Assembly (NCBI GenBank): GCA_959347315.1
Contig: OY365806.1
Location: 31,684,818-31,748,817, forward strand
Direction of reading: 5' to 3'
DNA length: 64,000 nt
Source: Bimastos eiseni
Lineage: Eukaryota > Annelida > Clitellata > Crassiclitellata > Lumbricidae
Part shown: positions 12,378 to 23,300 of the stretch, piece after piece
Numbering within the stretch: the first letter of the stretch is position 1
Layout of the letters: the number at the start of each line of letters is the position of its first letter
Notes under the pieces: generated by a model
What the model saw: only the letters and a program-made list of their open reading frames with translations
The model's database searches: none
What the model was told of the DNA's origin: nothing
Program-made: the position numbers and the translations under genes

Positions 12378-13266
12378 CGAATGCATCGGTCTTGGTCTTG
12401 GTATCGGACCAACGGTCTTGGTCTTGGTCTCGACTGCGTCGGTCTTGGTCTATGTCTTAAAGGAACATTAACGGCCATAGGTTAGCATTCTTGGTCATTT
12501 GCTGTATCAGAGCAATTTCTTTGATATTTGTCGGTTATTTTCGATTATTAGAGACACCGGATGTTTAGGCCCTATGCGCTTGTTACAAATTTATGACGTG
12601 CTGACCATCTATATAGGCATATACATGTCATCTATATATGCAGCCATGCCGCTATAAGCGCCCTTGTAGCGGCATGGCTGCGTTACGGCGCTTTAGAAAC
12701 CGTCCGTTTAGTAATAATGTTACTATGGGCAAAAAATGCATTTAAAAACGCAACCAGCCATTTCAAAATTTGCTTTTACAAAATGGTCTTGGAACAATCT
12801 AATAATTACGTGGACGACCCCGTGTAGTCACTGTTAACTTTAAATTCCGAGTAGACCTACAAGTATAGGCCTACACCATACAAACGGAACGTTAATCTTC
12901 TTGTTCAGATGTCTTATTAGAACCTATCGTATAGGCTTACTGCACGTAATTTATATATATTTAGTGTGGTATTCTCAGGCCGAAGTCACAAGGCTGAACC
13001 CACAAAGTTCAGACTGGACGGTAAAACTGTTTTCTGGACCATTATTAAGATTAGTATTCTTCAGCAATAAAATTGATGTTTTAAGCGCATTATTCCGTTT
13101 TAGCGTCTTAATAAATTGAATTGTTTATAAAAAAGAGTATCGGTCTTGGTCTTGGTCTCGGACCATTCGGTCTTGGTTTCGGACCACCCGGTCTTGGTCT
13201 TGGTCTTGCACCTCTCGGTCTTGGTCTCGGTCTTGGTCTCGAGGTTTGGTCTCGTGCCCAACACTG
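12378..13266 (+). mobile_element. hAT-like non-autonomous transposon, copy 2 (left-truncated)
   Basis: Collinear with 118-843: the GGTCTTGG-rich start, GTATCAGAGCAA, TTAGAGACACCGGATGTTT, CTGTTTTCTGGAC, TTGAATTGTTTATAAAA, a second GGTCTTGG array at 13141-13255, and the same end CTCGTGCCCAACACTG. It carries an extra segment of about 90 bp (around 12640-12730) absent from copy 1, with a perfect 15-bp stem. The left end seen in copy 1 (89-117) is missing, so no target duplication can be read. Confidence 0.75.
12640..12681. repeat. 15-bp perfect inverted repeat (hairpin)
   Basis: GCAGCCATGCCGCTA at 12640-12654 pairs exactly with TAGCGGCATGGCTGC at 12667-12681 around a 12-base loop. It lies in the extra segment of hAT copy 2. 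Confidence 0.85.
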
Positions 13267-14442
13267 CCAGGGACTGGGGGGTTTGCCTCCATCACGCAGG
13301 GTTATTGACGCCCCTGCTATCCGGCGCTCTATAATTCTTCCACATTGCCTTAGCATGTGGTTCTGTGTCATGTCTACATGCGCGTTTCTACATAGGCATC
13401 AATTTCGCTAACACCCACATCATCTTATTCTGCTTCTCCATCCTCTATTCTGTCTGCACCCTCGAGATCTGTCTTTCTATTCTCCCCTCTGTCTGTCTGG
13501 CGTCCTCTCGCGTCTTTTTTCATAGTCTATCCGTTCTCTCATCCGTCTTCTCTTGCATAATAATTATGTAACTTTGGCTGCATGTGAGGCATAAACAAGA
13601 TTAAAACGGCTTTGAAAGGTAAATCTAACACCTACAGGGTGGTGTAAAAAACAGGAAAAAAATTATTTACTCAAGTGACTGGTTTGGTGCTGACGGGTCA
13701 CAATTATATATGTCTTCCTTCCACTCGCGCCTAGCTGTTCTCATTGCCTCGCTGTACTCTGTTCTGTCTGTCTAGCATCTACTCGCGCCTCTAGATCTCT
13801 TCTAGCAATTGCATTTGTTTGTCAAACATACATACAAGCGCCATAGAAGAAGATGCACGTACGCGAACTGAACTTGCTTCCTCTACTTCTTCCAAGCCTA
13901 ACTCTATCTTATCCATGCAGAGGGTTACTCGACATTTTCTCTGGGGCTAATTGCTAAATTCTGCCATGCTCTCTTAATTGCGTCGGCCTATGTCCAAAAA
14001 CCTGAAATCGATTTCGCTATCTTGGCATAGGCTTAAATTAACAACAACCAGATTTTGTTATACAAACATGGATAATGATTTGCGATTGTACGGGATACTA
14101 TTGTATAGGGGACCGTTTTATTTTTACACTCTGAGTCAGTCGCGTATAAAGGTAAGTACTCCAGCGTTTGACGACTGAACGTTGTTTGGTTCGCGTGGGA
14201 AATGTTTGGATTTAATTTTATTTAAGAAATTGCAATATTTGCTAGATTAAAAATCTTCCTATTAGAAATATTACATAATATTTAAAATATCGAACAAATT
14301 ATATGCGTCCTGGGTCGGTGATGATCGGGTTATGTTGTTGGAAGGATTTTCTAGACTGCGCTCACCTGTAACTTGAAGAGACTGGGAGGTGTTTGGTTAT
14401 TAGGCCTACAAGACTTCGTGGTGAGCTCCATAAAGTGCAAAA
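13267..14442. other. Upstream region of the FSTL-like gene
   Basis: Contains pyrimidine-rich CTGTCT patches (13400-13560 and 13720-13800). The first coding exon follows. The promoter and any 5' UTR exon are not identifiable by eye. Confidence 0.4.
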
Positions 14443-14589
14443 ATGGAAATTATGTGGCAGAAAAGTCTGTCGTGTTCCAGGAAGACATTTCTGCTGGTCA
14501 TCGGAATCTTCCTGTTTGGTGTGAATTGTGGCATTACCAAAGAACTGAAGCACCATCAGCATCGTAGTCATCATCATCATCACGAGAAG
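14443..14589 (+). CDS. FSTL-like exon 1 (start codon, signal peptide)
   Basis: The ATG at 14443 is the first in frame after a TAA at 14431. The exon encodes 49 residues with a typical signal sequence, KTFLLVIGIFLFGVNCG, followed by ITKELK and a His cluster HHQHRSHHHHHEK. The donor is GTTAAT after a complete codon. Assignment rests on the signal peptide, position, strand and phase 0 fit to the next exon. Confidence 0.78.
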
Positions 14590-17500
14590 GTTAATATAAT
14601 TTTATGAATTGTAGACTTTTTGGAAAGAGTTGTAATATATAAATATTGCCAGCACAGTTTATTTACTTAGCCTGGCTCTATGCATCATCATACCTATCAG
14701 TGTCCTCATCGTCCACAGATTATGTTGACTATTGTTGATGGTTATGGTAATTATGACTATGGTGACGATGATGGTGATCATAAGTAGGAATGAGACCTAT
14801 TTCTGTTGCACCAAGTTTATCCTATTCAAATCTGGCCTCTGATCAATTCGAAACAGGAATAACATGACTATTTTCCAGGATCAGCAGCAATAGGGGATGC
14901 AGATGGGGCAATAGTCCCACTATGCAGGGCCACCTAAGTAGTTGATTACATCAAGGTTAATGATAGCAAAAGCAGAAACTTAGAGTCTATAGTCTAATCA
15001 GTTGCATCAATCCAGAGAAAGCTATCTTGTAGAAGGCAAATCTTAAGGTTCCGACTGAATGATAAACCTTGACTAGTATTGAAAGAAACCATGCACTGAT
15101 AGTGTAGCTTCAACTTGAAGTTAATGTCAAGAGTGATGGAACAAAGCCTGTGCAAATACAAGTATATGTGAGAAAAGGTGAGAGTTAGGATGACCACATT
15201 TCTTTTCTGCCATTCGGGGACGCCACAATTCCTCCAATCTAAATAAAATTCAGTTGGGAGCTGGGTTCATTCGCAAGAGCGCTATAATACATGTGCAATG
15301 CCTCAGCTGAAATCTATTTTCAAGATTTATTGCTTGAAATAGCCATTCCATTTTGTTGTTTGTTTAATTATAAACTCTAATTTCATCAATGAATATGTCA
15401 CATGATGACATCTGTAAGTTAATCATTTTGAAAATTAAAGCCTACAGCAGACCGAGTACAGCACTATGGCACCATGTTTTAGGCGATGATGCACTTTCGA
15501 ATATTTACATGATGTGAGCTTTCAACATTGCACATACATCAACAAAACTGTTTTTACCATTGCTTCATCCATTGTCCACTCAAAACTCAATTACTGAAAT
15601 TACTTTTTCCTCAGCCTTGAATCCACACAACTCAAGCGTCTGGAGCATATCAAAACTTAACTAGTCCAGGCTACTACCGGAATGCCCGAGCATCATCATG
15701 TTACTCATATTCTCAATTCACTCCATGGTTAAAAATTTCTATAGTGAATCCACCACAAAATCTTATTACCAGCCTACAATTAATAGCTCCTACCATGGTC
15801 CTACTATTTGTTCAAATATCTTTGTGAACTCTTCACCATCCGGCCAACTTGTTCTACACGATCATCCTTCCTCCTGTCTCAGTTTTACTCAACCTCTGTC
15901 ACTACTCATTTAAAGTTCTCTAACAGAGCTACATAACACGCTGCACCATGTGACTGAAACGTACCACGATCATCCTCCACTTTCCAATTCCAAGCGACAT
16001 CCAAGATCTGCCTTACCAGCTACTATGCCTTCTAAGGAGACTATGGCTGGCACTGGTTGTTATTTCTACCATCATAGAAAGATCATTCCGGGACATTACA
16101 TTGTCCCGGAAAGGATGTGCCCGGGGCGTGGGACATTTTGATCAATTCCTGAACTCTCCTGGCCAATTCGGGATATTTGGTCACCCTGGTGAGAGTAAGC
16201 AATACAAGAATAATAAAAAAACAAAACATGAGAAACTCATGAGAAAGTTAAATAAACAAGACACTTCACAAAAAATATTAACAAATTGAAGGATCTAACA
16301 AGCTGTTACTTCATTAGAAATTCATGCAACAAGGTTACGAATATCAGGAGAACAGCTGTTCTATACAGCTTCTCCAAACATTTAATCGAAAATAGATGTG
16401 ATTTAGTTCAGGCAAATCCTGCATGATAATCACCTTTAGTTCTGGTATTGTTAAAAAATGCAGGTAATACACACAAGGGAAATAATCTGTAATGGCAGTT
16501 GGCTAAGCAGAACATGAATGCATATATCTGCATTTTATTAATCTGATAAAAATTTGTAAACTATGAATATCTTGAAATATCATTCTTGCGTGACAGTTGT
16601 AGAAGTTCCCAAAATAATACGAACTGCTCTCTTCTTCAGTATGTACAATCTCATCAACCTGGTCTGGTAGTTAGAAGCCCAGACTATATTGCAATAAATC
16701 AAGTAAGGGTGGATGAGGGAATAGTATAAAATTTTATAGAATATATAGGGGTAGCAAGTAGGATATCAAGCTAATGTCCCACATTCTTAGCTACTTAATT
16801 GAATATATGAGCTATGTAATCCTTCTTAGTTAAGGATCTATCCAGCATAAACACCAAGAAATTTGGTAGATTTGACTTGCAGGATAGGTATATTATTATA
16901 AAATAGAGAAGTTCTTATTAGGTATATAGTTTCTATGAGAGTGAAAGATAAGAAAGTAGTTTCTGACAAAATAAGCGAACCTGTATGCACTGACTGTGAC
17001 CTCAGAGTTCACCAGGTCCATCAGGTCATCAAGAGATTTGTATGAGTAAAATACATTTGCATCATCATGCAGTAAGGAAGACGTGTTGGGAAAGTCACTA
17101 ATGTAGAGTAGGAAAAGTAAAGGACCAAGATTGGAGCCTTGGTGGACTCATTAACGACTCATTCTATGGTTCATCATCATACATTTGTTTATTGAGTTAA
17201 CAACAGGCAAATGGCTGTTTTTTCATGAAGATAACCTTCCTTCTTGGTCTTCCTTTTGCAGGATGTCCATTCAATGCCCTCCCACAGGGCTTCAGGGTTG
17301 CATTCTGGGCATGACAGCATTTCTATAGAAAAGCATGCAGAACATGAAAGACGTTACGATCACTCAGTCACTGAAACGGTGAATGAAAACACGCCCAATA
17401 CGGATGGTGAGATTTAGATTAATACTAACTAATTTCAGAATTTGTTAATATTATTAATCTAGCATAAGCTAGTGCAATTATTTATTTATCACTTGATTTA

Positions 17501-20291
17501 CTAGTCACTTGATTTATGCTGATCTTACCTGATTTGACCTGACCAAATCAGGTCAGATTTAAACTGATGTTGCTATGCTTTATTAAATCTTATAAAATAA
17601 TAATCAGATGTGTGCGCTATGGTCTGGTGTATACGTAGATCTGTCAGTCAAGAGTTGTTGGGTTCATATCCTCACCTAGATAAACTTTTAGTTCGAGATT
17701 TCTGCTCCAATTATTGCAGTGAAGTCGCTATAAAATGAGTGCTTTGACAAAACTCAACCAGAATGTCAGTGACCGATTCTTCTTATGTTCATTGAGCAAA
17801 TGACAGACATAAAACTGACCAGTGCACATTCAACTGTTCGTCTTTCTTTGGAGTGTTTTCTCCCTCTCAGTCTGTCTGTCAGTCTGTCTGTGTGTCTACC
17901 TGTGTGTGCCTGCTCTGTCTATGTCTGTCTGATTTCTTCTTACTTTCAAGAGAGTGGTGTTCCAGTGTTGCTTGTCACACCAGTGCCTGATAATACCAGA
18001 CATTGCTATAAGGGTGTGGCTTTTTCTGAGCTCCAGTCTTGACAAATTGGCTCCATCAATCCATTCATCGTCAGCTCTTCTCCTTCCTACTCTCGCTTCG
18101 CTGGACCGAAGGCTTTCCGGATTCCAGTCTGGATCGATTATTTCTCGTTTCGATCGGCTCAATCTGTTTTTCCATCTCGGTGGAAATTGTCAAAGCCTTC
18201 ACTCCTCTTAACACAACCACTCGCCTCAACACTTCTGACCCTTTTGTCTTACATGGGGTTTTCTGTCTTACTGCTTTAATTCTTTTTTCCTCATACATTC
18301 CATTTCGTTTCTCCACATTTCCACCCTTTTATTCCCTTCATTTTGTGTGCCATCCATTCCCTCTTTTTTATCATCCTACCTTCCTACTTCCTTTATGTCA
18401 TCCTAGTCTAACCCTATGCTTTCCTTTCTCTTCCTTTCCCTTCCTTGTTTTGCTTTCCTTCCCATAGTTTCCCTTTCTATTACCATCAACTTTTCCAATT
18501 TTTTTAAAATATTGCTTTCCTGTTCTTATTCTTTATTCCTCTTCCATTGTTCCCGTCAACTCTGTCCTCCTCCCTGCTCATCCTTTTCTATCCCTTGAGG
18601 AGTAGTACGTCATCATCGTCTACCATGGAATTAACTCGAGGCTATGCATGATGGCGGTTTGCCATCCAGGACACAGGGTTGGCATCGCCTGAACCCTCCG
18701 TTCCTCCCTCCTTGCCGGACGAGATTTCGTCCAATTTTCCTGTTACAGCTTGAAAGGACAAAGGTCATCTAACACGGGCGCCCTCTATCGCTGTTCTCCT
18801 ATGCTTGGTTAATTTAGTTCCGAAATGTAATTTTGGTCATTTATTTCGTTTTCATTATTTGGAGATTTGTGCGTATCATGTGTGCGCTTCAAAATGTTCG
18901 AAAATGCATTTGTTTAGATCAGATAGATAGGCCTAACTACCTTTGCGAAGTAACTGAATTTGCTATATAAATTCGTAGCTTTATTCAGGGCTTCAAGTTT
19001 GCCTGACTTCAGCCGACTAAGAACTAACATATTTCTCTGCATTCCATAGCGCAGGAGCCATACCATCTATACCAATAATTTATAGTTATGTAATGATGGA
19101 ATGATGAACCTGTTTCTTCCACTGATGGGTAAAGGTTCATTGGACAGAATCCTCGCTCACAATCGGCTGAAGAAACAGGCAACACCTTTAACAGTGATAT
19201 GAAACTCTATAACTTGCTGCCTAACATTGCACTATCACTGAGCGTTAACATAGGCTGGCACATTCTAATACAAAATCGGTTGTTGTGTGTTGTCAGTTGT
19301 CACTCGTTGTTGGATGTATTTTCGCGTCAAATAGTTGTTCATTGTTATTGGTTGCTGTTGATCATTTGTGTTGGAATTCTTCGGATGCGGATTTCATCTG
19401 TGCAGCAGAATTTTATAGCTTTTGTGCAACAAGTATGAATTACACCTTGTTTTAGTAATTTCTTAAAGTCTCTGGCACTTTGCTTTCTTAACACCACGTC
19501 TCTCGCTCATCTACATTTTTGTACATTTCCTTTTTGGCATGGTTTCTTTTTAGAATAATTCCTTTTAGCACAATGCTTTTTGTTTGCCATTTCATTTGGC
19601 ACAGTTCTGTTTTGGCATTGTTCCCCTTTGACAGGATGTTATTTGAGCACGATACTTTTAAAAAAAATTACTGTTTGACGCAATTCCTTTTGTAAACTAT
19701 ATCTGAAGCAGCAATTGGAACATTACCGGTTTTGGTACCTTGCGTCTTTCGTACTATACATCATCATTGGCACTGTATTGATGTGTGGCACTATTTTAAT
19801 CTGTCGCACCGTGCAAGCTTTTGAAACCTTTCCTAATTGACATCTAGTCCGTTTCACAAGGTTTCATGCTGGACAGCTTTGTGGGCCATTATCTGTGGAA
19901 GCTGGAAAGCTTAATAAAAAGCCCACCAATTTCAAATTCAATGGTAAATGGATGATTGCATCAGGTTTAGGAGTATAGGCAAGGTTAAATTAATATTGAT
20001 GTATTTTCAGTGGAAGTTGGGACTCGTTTGATTATTTTAAGGTTAGATAGAAGATTTCAGGTCTAGTTTATTGCTGTTGGGTTGGGTTGATGGGTCTTAG
20101 GCAGAGTTGGTGTTTTTGAGTTTTGTTTAATTGTTTCGGTGATTTAGAGTTTGGTTGAGATTTAGGATTGGTCTAAGGATTCTTAAACAGAGGTTTTCAG
20201 AAATGTCCGGCTGTTAACGGTTGTACTGTAATTGATCCAGATGGACAGCATACAGATTTGTGGCAACCGACACAGACAAGACAAACATATT

Positions 20292-20323
<32 letters not shown>

Positions 20324-23300
20324 TAGAAGCATTGTATTAAAGCCCAGACACGACTTGAGATTCTTATCTGACCCAATGCTCTTTACCTGTTGTGACTTTC
20401 TACCTCCAACGCTGTTCAACACTCCCCTCTCCACTCCACTGTTGCCAATGTGCGGCGTCACGCAGCTTCCACATTTAGAACTTCATTCAACCGCTGAGGC
20501 GTCTATTACTGCTTACAGCAGTTTGTCTGTGTCCTGCTCTTTCGGGCTATCTGGCAGCGTCGGTTCTTATGTGCTTGATATTTTTGAACAGCCACTTAAC
20601 ACAGCGACGGTGAATAGCGTGATGGCAATTGGCAAGCTGGTGCAGATGTCCTGTCCCTAGGTTTTAGGTAGGACTTCAGAAATTCTGAGCTAATGATGGG
20701 GTCTTTGTCACTCTGCTAGGATGCTGACAATTTGGTCTTTGTCACTCTCTAAGGGTGATGGCAACTGGATTTTTGGCACTCTCGTAGGGTGATGGCAATT
20801 GGGTTTTTGTCACTCTCTTAGGGTGATGGCAATTGGATTTTTGGCACTCTATTAGGGTGATGGCAATTGGATCTTTGGCACTCTGTTAGCATGATGACAA
20901 TTGGTCTTTGGTACCCTCATAATGGTGATGGCAATTAGGTCTTTGGCACTCTGTTAATGTACCATTGCCACGCTTCTCTATCTGAAAAATAGGTGGCTCA
21001 TATTTTGGTTCTGTTTCCAGAATTTATTTGTCGGTGTCATAGGAATTCTGTGGAATAAAATTCGGTCCAACTTCAGATTTTTGGGCCAAAATATTTCAAT
21101 ATCTTTGCGACCTCTCAATGCATTGCCATCTTTTGGAGTTTGCTACCTACAAGTGTGAGATAATAGTTACCTTAAGTAGACAAAGAGATGGCACTTCGAT
21201 CATCATCGCTGTATTGTTTCTCTTTCAGCGGCCTGTCTACGTGTGCATTGTTCCTCTGGTCGCATCTGTTCCCCGGACCTTTCCACTGGCCTTGGGGCGG
21301 TTTGCAGTTGCCCAGACGAGCGTCACTGCCAACGCCAGGACCGCCGCAAGGGGAGGAGGGTATGTGGATCGGACGGCCGTTTCTATGACAACCGCTGCGA
21401 GCTGCATCGTCAGGCATGTCTTGCGGGTGAAGGCATCCGAGTCGTTCGTGATGAAGGCGTCTGTCAGAGGAGGAGACGATTGAAGAACGACGACGATGGC
21501 AAGTCTCCTCCTCTCTATTCACCCTCCTTTTGCCTCTTTGATTAATGGTGTGGCGCGATATAAATGACTGAACATACGGTGGATGATGCGACGTAATGAG
21601 AAGTAGGCTTCTCATACCACATGTGGTCAGATGAGGTAAGATCAAATGAGGTGATGGAAGACAAGGACGGTGAGTTGAGGTAGGTAAGATAAAGCTAGGT
21701 GGTGTCAAGAAAATATGATAAGGTAAGGTTATTTAGGCTTGAGCAATTTGGTTATAGAGCGGAAATTAATTCTTTTGGTCCTTAAAAAGACTCACAAACG
21801 GAATGCTCTGGTGATAATAAAATGTTTCCAAATCGTTTTTTGTGAATTTCTAGGTTAACATGACTGACTATTTGCTGCACAAATTTAATTGACCTTATAT
21901 TCCGATATTTGGATTTTTTTAAAATAACACTCTTCGCTGATATTCGACGTAAATAACAACTGCCATTTGCATTCAAATCATCTGAAGATGAGGCTAATTT
22001 CATATGCAATTTATTCCCATTGGTTAAAAACGTCCGAATAACTTGAAGCATACGCGATCGGATAGAACTACCCGGAAGAAATTCCAGGGCGTAGCTGCTT
22101 CGTGAAACGGCGGAGATCTCGAGCTGGAGACTCTTTATGATGAGGTCGTTCAATGCAATACTTTGGCAACGCTCGCCAATGGAGCACTCGCGATCAAATA
22201 GAGCTACACGGAAACAATTTAAGTGGCGAAACGGCGCAGCCGATGAGTTCAAAAGTTAATCCCAGACGAAGCTGGATAGTAATGATAGGACAGAATGTTG
22301 GCGCATGACAGCCACGGATTTGACGATGATGCCTTGCTCCCTAGCCATCATACTATACACTCGGGCGATGACTTCTATTGCGCTCTTATAATAATGTACA
22401 AGGCATCAATCGATGGCCACTTCAAATGAAGCGGAATATCATCTGAGAAACCGTGTAGATCGATGTTTTTGAGAGGAGGACGATAGGAGGTCGAGACGTC
22501 GGAGATTCTCAAATGAAAGACAACAAGCACGGCCAACGGGCCAACTGGGGCAGTGAAGTACTCAGCTTCCGACCAGATATTACAGAGAATGCCCGGAAGG
22601 AACTCCAGTGTACAGAACTTGCACGAGGCTCAGTGAGTGACATACAGAGAGAGAGAGAGAGAGTATAAGTGTCGGTTGATCCTGTGAAGTATTTTGTAAG
22701 GGCTTCGCAAGGAGCAGATGTAGAGCCTATGTCTGCTGATTTACTTACAATGTAGGGAGCAGATTATATGTCGGTCGAGTTAAATGCAATGCAAGGAGCT
22801 TATAGGTAGGTTGATTTACGGATGATGCAAGGAATTAATAGGTCGATTGATTTGCGTAAAGGCTAATGCCTTGTGGACAATAGGATATATTTCAAACCGG
22901 ATCAACGTCATCATCATCTTCATCATAATTCATTTGTTCGTTTTGTGGAGCCTCTATTCCTATAGCTTTTACGAATCGCTTCCGACAGTCTCAATAGCTC
23001 TCCATCTGCTTAGCTGTTGTACATAATTGTCTCTTCTTCCTCCTCTTCTTCCTTCTCCTCCTCTTCTCATTTTCTTCACCTCATTTTATCTCATTCTCTC
23101 TCCTCCATTTCCTCCTATTAATATTCCTTTTCCTTCTCATTATTTCGTTCTCATTGCTCCTCTATTCATTTCCTCTGATCATCTTCATCCACATTTTACT
23201 TGAACTCCTCTCCTACTCCTTTCTGTCCTCTTCCTCTTATCTCTCTTCCTCTCATCTATATTGTCATCATATTCATCCTCAATCATTTCATCGTCTTCAG

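Noticed and set aside
13121..13411. Gly/Leu-repeat protein
   Set aside because: Reading of the GGTCTTGG subterminal array of the hAT element.
21172..21708. 178-codon minus-strand frame
   Set aside because: Shadow of the Kazal exon on the opposite strand; its GC-rich part is explained by exon 3.
21782..22252. 156-codon minus-strand frame
   Set aside because: Open by chance within intron 3; no recognisable domain and no consistent splice signals.
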